Below are positions 42,316 through 50,723 of a stretch of 64,000 nt of DNA, in pieces. This stretch comes from Buttiauxella sp. B2. GTDB taxonomy: Bacteria > Pseudomonadota > Gammaproteobacteria > Enterobacterales > Enterobacteriaceae. Within the stretch, counting starts at the first letter, position 1. Each line of letters opens with the position of its first letter. The stretch is from contig NZ_VEXQ01000018.1 in the NCBI RefSeq assembly GCF_006376615.1, forward strand, positions 1 to 64,000. Direction: 5' to 3'. The position numbers and the translations under genes are program-made. The notes below the pieces were generated by a model. It was not told the origin of the DNA. It saw only the letters and a program-made list of their open reading frames with translations, and ran no database searches.

Positions 42316-42833
42316 CTTAAATCAAAAAGACAACCGGCGAAAGTGAAAAGGTATGTTGTAAGACGCCGGAAATAAGAGCGCGAATACTATGGTAGAGGCG
42401 TATTTATAAATTATTCTTTTGTGCGGATTTGAAATTTATTTTGTTTAATTTTAAATTAATTCGTACTGGAAACATCTCACACAAGAGCGATAACAGCTTA
42501 AAACTATTAAGCTCCCGATATTCACTTCAGTGAGGTCACCCGGGGTTGGTAACGAGTCGATTTCCGGCATAAAGCGCTAAAATTTTGGACCAGGCCGTTT
42601 TTTCCAGCTCGTCATGACGCCTGCTATCTCATTTTCCGCGTTGAGTTGAACCAAAATATTCAGCGTCTGGTGTTGCACCACCACCCGCTCAACCTGAACG
42701 TTACGTCCAGGTTGAGCGGTAAGAATTCGTTGTATATTACATTATGCAACGATAGCTATGACAACATATTATCGTGCCTTGTGGCTTGCCCAACACAACA
42801 CGACTGTTATCCTACGCCCCATTATTTGAATTA
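42316..42833. other. Region ahead of the ABC importer: gene remnant and hairpin
   Basis: On the minus strand a frame without start codon (about 42735 down to the stop at 42577) encodes 52 residues, QPGRNVQVERVVVQHQTLN... ending KKRPGPKF, and may be the end of a lost gene. It contains a perfect 12-bp hairpin, CCGCTCAACCTG (42685-42696) with CAGGTTGAGCGG (42708-42719). Further right, TTGTATATTACATTATG (about 42730) is AT-rich and could hold the promoter of the importer. No Fur box was identified with confidence. Confidence 0.35.
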
Positions 42834-43658
42834 ATGGCATTGCCGATGACAGCGCTTTCGCCCGCAATTTTATTATCCGTTCGTGACCTTACCCATTATT
42901 TCTCCGGCAAAACGCCACAGGTCAATGCCATTTCTTTTAACGTGTCTGACGGTGAATTTGTCTCGATTATCGGCCCGAATGGCAGTGGTAAATCGACGTT
43001 GCTGCGCCTGATTATTAATGAGTTGCAACCTGCAAGCGGTGAAATCGTTATTCAGGGAAAACCATTGTGCGCGATGAAACCGATAGAACGTGCCCGCACC
43101 GTTGCACTACTGACCCAGCACGACAATGCCGACTTAAGGCTCACCGTCCGAGAATATGTGGCTTTGGGGCGTATTCCATGGCAGGCCGACTGCCCTAACG
43201 CTGAACACGAGAAAGTGATTACCGAGGCGATTAACGATGTCGGTATCGCGCATCTGCAACAGACTGCTTTGGGAACGTTATCCGGTGGCGAACGCCAGCG
43301 TGCAGGCTTTTCCCGGGCTCTGGCACAACAACCAGCGCTTTTATTACTGGATGAACCGACAAACCACCTCGACCCACTCGCCAGGCACCAATTACTGAGC
43401 CTCGTCCGGCGCAAGAACATCACCACCATTGCGGTGTTACACGATCTTGAGTTGATTCAACCCTTCTCAGACCAGGTTCTGATGATGAATGCCGGACACC
43501 TGGTTAGCCATGGAACGCCTGCGCAGGTATTAGATTCATCCTGCTTTGCGCAAATATTCGGTATGCAAAGCCTGCACGTTATTCATCCAAAAACAGGCAA
43601 AACTCTGCGAATTTTTGAAGCACTGCCTTCTGAAATGAATTGCAATACAAATAAGTAA
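42834..43658 (+). CDS. ABC transporter ATPase, FepC/BtuD type
   Basis: About 274 residues if translation starts at the ATG at 42834 (an ATG at 42846 is also possible; no strong ribosome-binding site decides). Walker A is GPNGSGKST, Q-loop TQHD, signature LSGGERQRAG, Walker B LLLLDEPTNHLD with catalytic Glu, and switch His in VLHDLE. The pattern is that of iron-siderophore, haem and cobalamin importers. It is the first of three genes (ATPase, binding protein, permease). The substrate is not evident; some databases call related systems F420-0 or corrinoid importers. Confidence 0.82.
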   Translation: MALPMTALSPAILLSVRDLTHYFSGKTPQVNAISFNVSDGEFVSIIGPNGSGKSTLLRLIINELQPASGEIVIQGKPLCAMKPIERARTVALLTQHDNADLRLTVREYVALGRIPWQADCPNAEHEKVITEAINDVGIAHLQQTALGTLSGGERQRAGFSRALAQQPALLLLDEPTNHLDPLARHQLLSLVRRKNITTIAVLHDLELIQPFSDQVLMMNAGHLVSHGTPAQVLDSSCFAQIFGMQSLHVIHPKTGKTLRIFEALPSEMNCNTNK

Positions 43659-43734
43659 GCATTATTTGATCTGACTTGATCTATTCACCACATCAATTCC
43701 TGTAAGGTGCCGCGGCATAGCATCAGGAGGATGT

Positions 43735-44691
43735 GTGAAAAAATTAATGCTCACGGCGTTGCTGGCCGTGATTTCTGCCAGTGTCAGTGCCTCAGGTTTT
43801 CCCGTCACCGTTGATAATTGCGGACAGCCAATGACCTTCACCCAAGCGCCGAAGCGCATGGTGGTTCAAGACATCAATATGTCTGAAATGGCGTTCGAAC
43901 TGCATTTGCAACCCGAAATGGTTGGCGTCAGCGGGATTACTGGTTGGTACAAAAATATTCCTTCATTTATCCGCCTGCAGGGCTCCATCCCTGAAATCTC
44001 CCCTAAATATCCGTCGATGGAGACGCTTCTGGCAGTTAAACCTGACTTGTTTTTTGCGGGTTGGAACTATGGATTACGGGGTGATGTGACGCCTAAGGCG
44101 CTGGCAAAATTTAATATCAAAACGCTTATTCTGACCGAAAGCTGCGTTCATGTTGATACTCATCGCCCACGCGCCAGCATGGATTTGCTGTACGGTGACA
44201 TGGAACGCTTGGGTACAGTGTTTGGTAAACAAGAAGATGCGGTAACCCTGGTTAATAGCTGGAAAAAGCAGGTTGCCGACTTAAAAGCAAAAATTACCGG
44301 GTATAAGCCCTTGCGAGTCTTTCTTTACGATTCAGGCGTTGATAAGCCCTATACCAGCGGTGCTTACGCCATGCCAACGGCAATAATCGAAGCGGCTGGC
44401 GGTAAGAATGTGATGGATACCCTGAACAATAGTTGGGTAAATGCTAACTGGGAAAGTGTCGCGGCCACCGAGCCTGAGTTCATTATTCTGATGGATTACC
44501 AGTCTGGCTATAACGGGGGGGCTGATGGGTTAAAGCTCTTCCTGGAGCAACATCCATTAATGAAAAATACCCCGGCGGTACTTCATCACCGCTATCTGAA
44601 ATTGAAATACCAGGAAATGACACCTGGCCCTGCCAATATTGCCGCCATCAATAAACTCGCCCGCGCACTCTACCCGGCCGCATTTCAGTAA
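43735..44691 (+). CDS. Periplasmic substrate-binding protein, FepB/BtuF type
   Basis: A 318-residue precursor read from a GTG at 43735, five bases after AGGAGG. Signal peptide MKKLMLTALLAVISASVSA. The mature protein is a class III binding protein: RMVVQDINMSEMAFELHLQPEMVGVSG, then SMETLLAVKPDLFFAGWNYGLRG, and EAAGGKNVMD. Two cysteines occur in the mature chain, DNCGQPM near the N-terminus and LTESCVHV. It delivers an iron complex or corrinoid to the permease. Its stop overlaps the permease ATG (TAATG). No TonB-dependent receptor gene lies within the window. Confidence 0.82.
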   Translation: MKKLMLTALLAVISASVSASGFPVTVDNCGQPMTFTQAPKRMVVQDINMSEMAFELHLQPEMVGVSGITGWYKNIPSFIRLQGSIPEISPKYPSMETLLAVKPDLFFAGWNYGLRGDVTPKALAKFNIKTLILTESCVHVDTHRPRASMDLLYGDMERLGTVFGKQEDAVTLVNSWKKQVADLKAKITGYKPLRVFLYDSGVDKPYTSGAYAMPTAIIEAAGGKNVMDTLNNSWVNANWESVAATEPEFIILMDYQSGYNGGADGLKLFLEQHPLMKNTPAVLHHRYLKLKYQEMTPGPANIAAINKLARALYPAAFQ

Positions 44692-45695
44692 TGTTCACCA
44701 ATAAGCGGTATTTGCTGGCGTGGATCTTTGCCCCGCTGTTGCTGATGGGGTTGGCTCTGGCAAGCGTCGTCAAAGGAAGTGTCCAGCTCTCTTTTTCTGA
44801 AGTGTTTACCGCCCTGAGTTTAACGCACGGTGAAGTTGCGCCAATGATAAAAAGCATCGTACTTGAATTGCGGATACCGCGTACTTTGCTGGGCATGATA
44901 GCGGGAGCCGGACTGGCATTAGTCGGTTCCCTGCTGCAAACCACCACCCGCAACGATTTGGCAGACCCCTTTTTGTTTGGTTTATCTTCCGGAGCCTCTG
45001 CGGGTGTGGTGCTGGTAATAACCCGTCTTGGCGACAGCCTCGGTTCCTGGACTTTACCCATCGCGGCGTTTGCCGGTGGAATGCTTTCGGCGGCGGCAGT
45101 GATGGTTATCTTTATGTCTCAGTCACATAAAGGGACAGAAAAGTTGATTATCTGCGGGTTGGCGGTGTCTTTTTTATTTGGCGCGTTGACCAATTTCTTG
45201 ATCTTTTCCGGTGACCAACGAGCCGCCAGTAGCGCGCTATTTTGGGCGTTAGGAGGGTTAGGTTATGCCCGCTGGGAAAATCTGGGATTCGCAGCCGTCG
45301 CCTTGATAATGCTAGTGGTGCTAATTTCCCTGCGTTGGCAGGCATTAGATGGTTTGCTGGCAGGCGAGCAAACGGCCTGGTCGCTGGGGATTAACGTTAA
45401 CCGTTTACGAACAGAGGTTTTCCTCTGCTGTTCTATGGCGACCGCGATATTAGTTTCTCTGACTGGCGTTATCGGTTTTGTCGGGCTGATGGTGCCGCAT
45501 TTGGCGCGCCCGTTTGCAGGCGTGCGTCATCAACGATTATTACCCCTGGTCGGCATCATGGGCGCAATATTGCTCTCTGCGGGTGATATTCTTAGCAGAA
45601 CGCTGACAGCTCCGCAGGAACTGCCGATTGGTATTATCACAGCAGGTGTTGGCGGTGTGTTTGTACTGGTCATTTTACTTAGGCGAGCCAGCTAA
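44691..45695 (+). CDS. ABC transporter permease, BtuC/FecD family
   Basis: A 334-residue membrane protein with about ten transmembrane helices. Family marks are LRIPRTLLGMIAGAGLALVGSLLQTTTRNDLADPFLFGLSSGASAGVVL and GVIGFVGLMVPHLARPFAGVRHQRLLPLVGIMGAILLSAGDILSRTL with PQELPIGIITAGVGGVFVLVILLR. The EAA-like coupling loop is in the VPHLAR region. It is translationally coupled to the binding protein and completes a one-permease importer (homodimer expected). It ends 6 bp from the convergent Rrf2 gene. Confidence 0.88.
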   Translation: MFTNKRYLLAWIFAPLLLMGLALASVVKGSVQLSFSEVFTALSLTHGEVAPMIKSIVLELRIPRTLLGMIAGAGLALVGSLLQTTTRNDLADPFLFGLSSGASAGVVLVITRLGDSLGSWTLPIAAFAGGMLSAAAVMVIFMSQSHKGTEKLIICGLAVSFLFGALTNFLIFSGDQRAASSALFWALGGLGYARWENLGFAAVALIMLVVLISLRWQALDGLLAGEQTAWSLGINVNRLRTEVFLCCSMATAILVSLTGVIGFVGLMVPHLARPFAGVRHQRLLPLVGIMGAILLSAGDILSRTLTAPQELPIGIITAGVGGVFVLVILLRRAS

Positions 45696-45701
45696 ATATT
45701 G

Positions 45702-46208
45702 TTACTCACTACGGCGACGGCCAATCCAGTCTTCAATCTGAATAGGCAACGCTTCCGGTGCTTTTCTGAACATGCGCCGTGCCAAATCCAGCACGGTATG
45801 TTGCGCCAACGCTTCTTCCATTCGTTGCTGAGCCACTTGCATCACTTGGCGCACGCCGCATACTCCTTCACAAGCCCAGGCAGGAGTTTGTTCATCGAAA
45901 ATAGCCATGCGTTGGCGAATTTCTTTGCAATCGAAAATTGATTTATCACCATCGATAGCCGCAACGATATCCAGCACGGTTATCTGGTCAGCAGGTTTCG
46001 CCAGGCGAAATCCCCCGCCTTTCCCTTCGGTGCTTTCAACCAACTGAGCTTTGGAAAGCTTGGTAAAAATCTTAGCCAGGTAATCGTAGGGAACATTTTG
46101 TAATTCAGCGATTTCACGCACACTCATCTCACGCCCATCGCCTTTGCTATCCACCAAACACATCAAGCTATGGATACCGTACTCCACGCCAGAACTGTAA
46201 AACGCCAT
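45702..46208 (-). CDS. Rrf2-family transcriptional regulator
   Basis: A 168-residue winged-helix regulator: MAFYSSGVEYGIHSLMCLVDSKGDGREMSVREIAELQNVPYDYLAKIFTKLSKAQLVESTEGKGGGFRLAK. Cysteines in FDCKEI, ACEGVC (C-x3-C spacing after the helix) are placed like the ligands of an Fe-S cluster in IscR/NsrR-type proteins, so a redox, nitric oxide or iron signal is plausible. It is divergent from a type II NADH dehydrogenase gene with a strong dyad between them. Confidence 0.85.
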   Translation of the reverse strand: MAFYSSGVEYGIHSLMCLVDSKGDGREMSVREIAELQNVPYDYLAKIFTKLSKAQLVESTEGKGGGFRLAKPADQITVLDIVAAIDGDKSIFDCKEIRQRMAIFDEQTPAWACEGVCGVRQVMQVAQQRMEEALAQHTVLDLARRMFRKAPEALPIQIEDWIGRRRSE

Positions 46209-46367
46209 AAATTCTCCGCCCAGTTAAATCTTAGTTAGATGATAATTCCTTCCTTGCATTGAATCAATTCCCGCCCATATCAATTGCCAGTTAAACTTTA
46301 AATATCAAATAAATTCATATTATTAAGTGAATATCACCTGCTTATGCATGTAAAAACCTTGAAATAA

Positions 46368-46396
46368 TTAACTACGACAAAGATAATCGTAGTTAA
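46368..46396. promoter_or_regulatory. 29-bp palindrome, likely Rrf2 operator
   Basis: Perfect 10-bp arms TTAACTACGA (46368-46377) and TCGTAGTTAA (46387-46396) are separated by 9 bp. It lies 38 bp before the NADH dehydrogenase start. A related half-site (CTAACTAAGA, minus strand) lies near the Rrf2 start at about 46225-46236. Confidence 0.65.
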
Positions 46397-46434
46397 GAAA
46401 TCAAATAACCATTGATATACCAGGGTGTTAAAAC

Positions 46435-47634
46435 ATGAAACAGCAAGTTCTTATCTTAGGTGCAGGTTTTGCAGGAATGTGGGCAGCATTGAGTGCAGCA
46501 CGTTTAACCAATCTTCACGATCGTGGCGATATTGAAATAACAGTCCTGGCACCACAGCCTGAACTGCGTATTCGTCCGCGCTTTTATGAAGCGGGTGTAG
46601 AAAGTTTTGCCGCACCACTGCTGCCCTTGTTTGCAGCGACAGGCGTTAAGTTTATTGCTGGTTCCGCCAGTGAAATTGACACGGCAAGTAAGCAGGTTTG
46701 GTATCACACGGCGCATGACCAACTCGCGGCAGTTCATTATGACCGCCTAATCATGGCAACCGGCAGCCACATCAACCCTATTTTCCCTGGTGCTAAAGAG
46801 CATGCATTTGATGTAGACCAACTAGAAAGTGCGGCTCGCCTGGAACAGCATCTTACCCAGCTTGCAGAACACGCCGACAGCGAAGCGCGCAATACCGTGG
46901 TGGTTTGTGGTGGTGGCTTTACCGGCATTGAACTGGCTACCGAATTACCCGCACGTTTACGCGCAATTTTGGGCGATACCGCACCAGCCCGCGTGATTAT
47001 CGCTGACCGCAGCCCGGTGGTGGGTGGCCGCTACAGCCAGGAACTGTGTGATGTGATTAAGCAGGCCTGCGACGAACTGGGTGTTGAATGGATGCTCAAT
47101 GCTGAAATCGCGGCAATTAATAAGCAAGGTGTTACGTTTAAGAATGGTCAGTTTATTGCGTCGAATACCGTCATCATGACCATGGGCGTACAAGCAAGTC
47201 CGCTCACCATGCAAATCCCTGCACCACGTGATGCACAAGGCCGTTTGCATGTTGACCAGAACTTAAAAGTCATTGGACAGGACGATATATATGCAACGGG
47301 CGATGTGGCTTATGCCAGCACCGATGATAAAGGTAACAGCGCACTCATGACCTGCCAGCACGCGATTATGCTGGGGCGTTTTGTCGGTAATAACGTCGCC
47401 GCTGACATGATTGGCATCAGCCCGCAGCCGTACCAACAGGTGAATTACGTAACTTGTTTGGATTTGGGTGCATGGGGTGCGGTTTACAGCGAAGGATGGG
47501 ATCAGGTCGTTAAATCAACCCGCACTGAGGCGAAGAAAATCAAAGTCGCTATTACCAGTGAATTGATTTACCCGCCTAAAGCTGAGAAAGAAATTGCCTT
47601 CGCCGCCGCAGATCCGTTAGCACCGTTTGTTTAA
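46435..47634 (+). CDS. Type II NADH dehydrogenase-like flavoprotein
   Basis: A 399-residue FAD-dependent oxidoreductase. FAD-binding GAGFAGMWAA (residues 8-17), second dinucleotide motif VVVCGGGFTGIELATELPARL (about 157-177), and the C-terminal FAD motif IYATGDVAY identify the NDH-2 group, which passes electrons from NADH to quinone without proton pumping. It is closer in length to small membrane-associated NDH-2 enzymes than to E. coli Ndh (434). The lone Rrf2 regulator and the dyad upstream suggest induction under oxidative, nitrosative or iron stress. Confidence 0.8.
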   Translation: MKQQVLILGAGFAGMWAALSAARLTNLHDRGDIEITVLAPQPELRIRPRFYEAGVESFAAPLLPLFAATGVKFIAGSASEIDTASKQVWYHTAHDQLAAVHYDRLIMATGSHINPIFPGAKEHAFDVDQLESAARLEQHLTQLAEHADSEARNTVVVCGGGFTGIELATELPARLRAILGDTAPARVIIADRSPVVGGRYSQELCDVIKQACDELGVEWMLNAEIAAINKQGVTFKNGQFIASNTVIMTMGVQASPLTMQIPAPRDAQGRLHVDQNLKVIGQDDIYATGDVAYASTDDKGNSALMTCQHAIMLGRFVGNNVAADMIGISPQPYQQVNYVTCLDLGAWGAVYSEGWDQVVKSTRTEAKKIKVAITSELIYPPKAEKEIAFAAADPLAPFV

Positions 47635-47637
47635 GGT

Positions 47638-48429
47638 TTAGGCGTTTAAAAAAAACCTAAGCTTCTGAAGCCACGCAGGCAAATTGAAGCGATACCAGTC
47701 GAGATATTTATTGAGTTCAACTTTGTTGTTGCGGTAAAGAATATCAATAACTTCAGTCACCACCCACAATTTACAGATAGCGATTTCTTGCGCCAGAGCG
47801 GGTGAATGACAATATGGCGAAACTTCCTGATATCGTTTGGCGATATGTACGAAATCAGCGATGTTTCCCATCCCCTTGATTAAGGGGGCGAGATCAATTG
47901 CCGGGCTACCGGTACTGAATCGCTCCCAATCATATAGCACTGCGCTGCCCTGTTCTCTAATTCCCCAATTCCCGGCATTAGTGTCACCTGAAATAAGCGT
48001 ACTCGGGCTAAACAAACATGCGCTTAATTTTTCGGTTTCACTAATAATCGCGGCAGATTCATCCGGTAATTTCAGCAATTCAAGTGCACGTTCGGTTTTA
48101 TCACGAAGCCAAGTATGGCGTTTAAATATACCGCCTTCATTGCCCAGGAATTGATGTATGCATGCAATAGTCGATAACACATCAGGATTTTGTAATAGCG
48201 CATCCTGACCAATGGGATAAGGAATATATTCCAGCGTCAATGTCTGCGTGGTGGTATCGCTAGCTAAAAGCTCGGGAACGCCGATACCTGCACGACGAAA
48301 TGCGGGGGCAACCTGGAGATAGAATTGAAACTCAACGTTTGAAGCCTGGCTTTTTTCGATGCACTCGATGCCATGATATGAAGTACGGCATACACGTGCC
48401 GCCCCCATTTTTGCCAGGTTATCACTCAT
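47638..48429 (-). CDS. Aminoglycoside phosphotransferase/choline kinase-fold protein
   Basis: A 263-residue protein with an APH-type kinase fold. The catalytic loop reads LISGDTNAGNWGI (about 145-157), where HGDxxxxN is usual: the Asp and Asn are kept but the preceding His is Ser. The metal-binding motif is LYDWERFSTGSPAIDL in place of IDWE. The substrate is unknown, and drug resistance should not be assumed. It is convergent with the NADH dehydrogenase, 3 bp apart, and overlaps no neighbour. Confidence 0.7.
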   Translation of the reverse strand: MSDNLAKMGAARVCRTSYHGIECIEKSQASNVEFQFYLQVAPAFRRAGIGVPELLASDTTTQTLTLEYIPYPIGQDALLQNPDVLSTIACIHQFLGNEGGIFKRHTWLRDKTERALELLKLPDESAAIISETEKLSACLFSPSTLISGDTNAGNWGIREQGSAVLYDWERFSTGSPAIDLAPLIKGMGNIADFVHIAKRYQEVSPYCHSPALAQEIAICKLWVVTEVIDILYRNNKVELNKYLDWYRFNLPAWLQKLRFFLNA

Positions 48430-48450
48430 TATCGCACCCCAAACCTGTTG

Positions 48451-48741
48451 TTATTCCTGGCCCTTTTTGCTCTGCCAGTTGGCCCACGGGCTATCCGCTG
48501 GCAGTTCATTTTGAGCTGAACTTTCTGTCTCTACAAAATCGATATACATATCTTCGACTTCTTTACGCGCCCACGGTGTGCGGCGCAAAAATTTGAGGCT
48601 GGATTTCACGCTGGGGTCACTTTTAAAACAATTAATATTGATCCGTTTCGCCAGTTCTTCCCATCCAAAACGCGCGACTAAAGCATTCACAATGGCTTCA
48701 AGTGTCATGCCGTGCAGAGGGTCTTTTGATGAGTGGGTCAT
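48451..48741 (-). CDS. VF530 family DNA-binding-like protein (DUF2132)
   Basis: A 96-residue protein from the ATG at 48741 ([14 protein letters not shown]), the usual start of this family; a frame extension of 14 residues upstream is unlikely. The VF530 core [62 protein letters not shown] is complete. The Vibrio fischeri structure has a DNA-binding-like four-helix fold, but no role is established. It lies 21 bp upstream of the kinase-fold gene on the same strand. Confidence 0.85.
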   Translation of the reverse strand: MTHSSKDPLHGMTLEAIVNALVARFGWEELAKRININCFKSDPSVKSSLKFLRRTPWARKEVEDMYIDFVETESSAQNELPADSPWANWQSKKGQE

Positions 48742-48887
48742 AATGCGTCCAATGAGTCTGAATAATTGCGCATACGATAGCAAAATAACGCTCTCTCATC
48801 TTTCAAATCGAGAACTTTCCTTCCGGACGCATGGCATGTAGCCTGTCCGGTGCATACATTCATCAAGAGAATGATAAGGATTAAGTC

Positions 48888-49652
48888 ATGAACAATGCAG
48901 TATGGCCCATCGCGCTTGCCCTGTTAACCAGCACTTCGGTACTGGCGGCAGAAACCAAACTCCCTGCCCCAATTTCCGCCTTACAGCAACAAGGCTTTGA
49001 ACTTAAAGGTGAATTTAAAGGCCCAGGCGGCCTACCCGGATACGTGATGCAATTTCAAGGACAAGGCACCACGGTATTCCTGACCCCTGATAAACAGCAC
49101 GCGATTATGGGTAACTTAGTGGATGCTGCGGGTAAAAACCTCAGTGATGCGCAGGTCGAAAAATGGGTTTATGCCCCTATGGCCAAAGAGATGTGGCAGA
49201 AACTAGAGAAAAATCACTGGATAGTTGCAGGTAAAGCCGATGCCCCACTGATTGTTTACGCGTTTGCCGATCCTTACTGCCCGTATTGCACGCAGTTTTG
49301 GCAAAATGCCCAGCCGTGGTTGAAATCTGGAAAGGTGCAGCTGCGCGTGTTGATGGTTGGGATGCTGCGTCCGGACAGTGGTCAAAAAGCCGCAGCCATT
49401 ATGATGGCAGATGACCCTGCGAAAACCCTCGCAGAGTATGAGAACAGCAAGGGTAAACTGGAGCTGAAAATCCCGGCAACGATCAAACCAGAAATCACTA
49501 AAGCGTTAGAAGATAACCTGGCATTGATGGATGAACTTGGCGGAACGGCCACACCTTCTATCTACTACCAGAATAAAGAAGGACGCCTGCAACAACATCA
49601 AGGTCTGCCTGACGAAGAAACCATGAAAGTCATTATGGGTGGCGATAAATAA
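48888..49652 (+). CDS. dsbG: Thiol:disulfide interchange protein DsbG
   Basis: A 254-residue periplasmic precursor with signal peptide (MNNAVWPIALALLTSTSVLAA). A dimerisation domain precedes the thioredoxin fold. The active site is ADPYCPYCTQFW with C131 and C134. DsbG reduces sulfenylated cysteines and isomerises disulfides in the periplasm, kept reduced by DsbD. Similarity to E. coli DsbG is clear along the whole length (SALQQQGF, VYAPMAKEMWQKLEKNHW, YQNKEGRLQQHQGLPDEETMKVIMG). A matS site follows the stop by 10 bp. Confidence 0.9.
   Translation: MNNAVWPIALALLTSTSVLAAETKLPAPISALQQQGFELKGEFKGPGGLPGYVMQFQGQGTTVFLTPDKQHAIMGNLVDAAGKNLSDAQVEKWVYAPMAKEMWQKLEKNHWIVAGKADAPLIVYAFADPYCPYCTQFWQNAQPWLKSGKVQLRVLMVGMLRPDSGQKAAAIMMADDPAKTLAEYENSKGKLELKIPATIKPEITKALEDNLALMDELGGTATPSIYYQNKEGRLQQHQGLPDEETMKVIMGGDK
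48962..48969 (-). other. KOPS octamer pointing toward dif
   Basis: GGGCAGGG on the minus strand, within dsbG. It is oriented toward dif like the octamer at 38451. Confidence 0.5.
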
Positions 49653-49662
49653 TCACTTTCGG

Positions 49663-49675
49663 GTGACGTTGTCAC
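49663..49675. other. matS (MatP binding site)
   Basis: GTGACGTTGTCAC fits GTGACRNYGTCAC exactly. It lies between the convergent dsbG and alcohol-dehydrogenase-family genes, so it is not constrained by coding sequence. Confidence 0.8.
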
Positions 49676-49676
49676 T

Positions 49677-50612
49677 TCACATAGCCAATACTGGCTTACA
49701 ACGTCGCCCAGTGATAGAAAACTCCCGTAACGCTTCACGCCACTCTTCTAGTGCAAATAACTTCACTTCAGGCAGCTGGCTTTTTGCTAACAACGGCCAG
49801 AGTTCAGTAAACCACAGCTGCCATTCCTGCGAATGGGTTACTGCTAGTGTGTCACGCAAATGAAAGCGCTGTGGCTTCGCCGCACAACCGCGTGCGTCAT
49901 AAGGTTGCCCGCTTAGCAAACCGTAAGAAACAAAATCCGCATCCTGTTTTAGATTGGTCAATAACAGCGTTGCAAGGTTTCCGCCGACAGCATCAAACAC
50001 CACGTCGACCTGCTGCGCGGCAAAGCGCAATGACGCATGATCATTGATGATGAGTGGCTTGATACCGTTTTTGCGCAACGTCGTCATTTGAGTTTCGCTG
50101 CGGCAAACACCAAACACTTCTACCGCGCCCTGCATTGTTGCCCACTGCGCGAGTAACCCTGCACAAGACGAGTTTGCAGCCGTAAGCAGAACCGTTTTGC
50201 CATTCACCGGCCATTTTTTTAGCATCACTAACGCGGCAATCGGATTGATATATCCTCGTGCAGCCAATAAATCGGGAATGTCATCAGGAACAGGCACTGC
50301 CCACTGTGGTGAACAGTCCAGCCAGCGCTGCCATGTCCCATCACCGCGTAACGGCAAAACACGACAGCCAACGTATTCCGGGTTATCAGCTTGCGTCACA
50401 ATGCCAACGCCTTCATAACCCACAATTTGCGGCGGAGCCACTCGATGGCGATAAGCGCCGGTAACGGGAATTAAATCCGAAGGATTGACCGGGGCATAGC
50501 GCATTTGTACGCGCAACATTCCACAAGGGCGCGTAGCGAGTACTGCTTGTTCGAGGGTGATGACGTGTTCAGGTTGGCCAAATTGCCGAAACCAGAGTGC
50601 GGAGTTCTGCAT
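49677..50612 (-). CDS. Zinc-type alcohol dehydrogenase / quinone reductase family (MDR)
   Basis: A 311-residue medium-chain reductase. The GroES-like N-terminal part has YAPVNPSDLIPVTGAYRHRVAPPQIVGYEGVGIV, and the nucleotide-binding part has VLLTAANSSCAGLLAQWATMQGAVEVFGVC in the GxGxxG position. The sequence lacks the usual zinc-binding cysteines, so it belongs with the zinc-free quinone reductase or enoyl-reductase branch. The start ATG touches the U-tract of the upstream terminator, so there is no room for a standard ribosome-binding site. Confidence 0.75.
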   Translation of the reverse strand: MQNSALWFRQFGQPEHVITLEQAVLATRPCGMLRVQMRYAPVNPSDLIPVTGAYRHRVAPPQIVGYEGVGIVTQADNPEYVGCRVLPLRGDGTWQRWLDCSPQWAVPVPDDIPDLLAARGYINPIAALVMLKKWPVNGKTVLLTAANSSCAGLLAQWATMQGAVEVFGVCRSETQMTTLRKNGIKPLIINDHASLRFAAQQVDVVFDAVGGNLATLLLTNLKQDADFVSYGLLSGQPYDARGCAAKPQRFHLRDTLAVTHSQEWQLWFTELWPLLAKSQLPEVKLFALEEWREALREFSITGRRCKPVLAM

Positions 50613-50645
50613 AAAAAATGCCTGTAAGCTGAGCCTACAGGCATT
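50613..50645 (-). terminator. Terminator of uxaB
   Basis: On the minus strand AATGCCTGTA pairs with TACAGGCATT, followed by TTTTTT. The U-tract ends at the ATG of the next gene (50612). It stops transcription from uxaB before the reductase gene. Confidence 0.8.
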
Positions 50646-50680
50646 ATATCCAGATTTTGTCGCTTGAAGATCAAGTGATT

Positions 50681-50700
50681 GTCGGGCTAATCCGACCTAC
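50681..50700. repeat. REP-like palindrome
   Basis: GTCGGGCTAATCCGACCTAC forms a short stem and has the look of the REP elements frequent in enterobacterial intergenic DNA. It lies between uxaB and its terminator. Confidence 0.5.
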
Positions 50701-50723
50701 AAAAGCTGTGATAATGGTTATAG

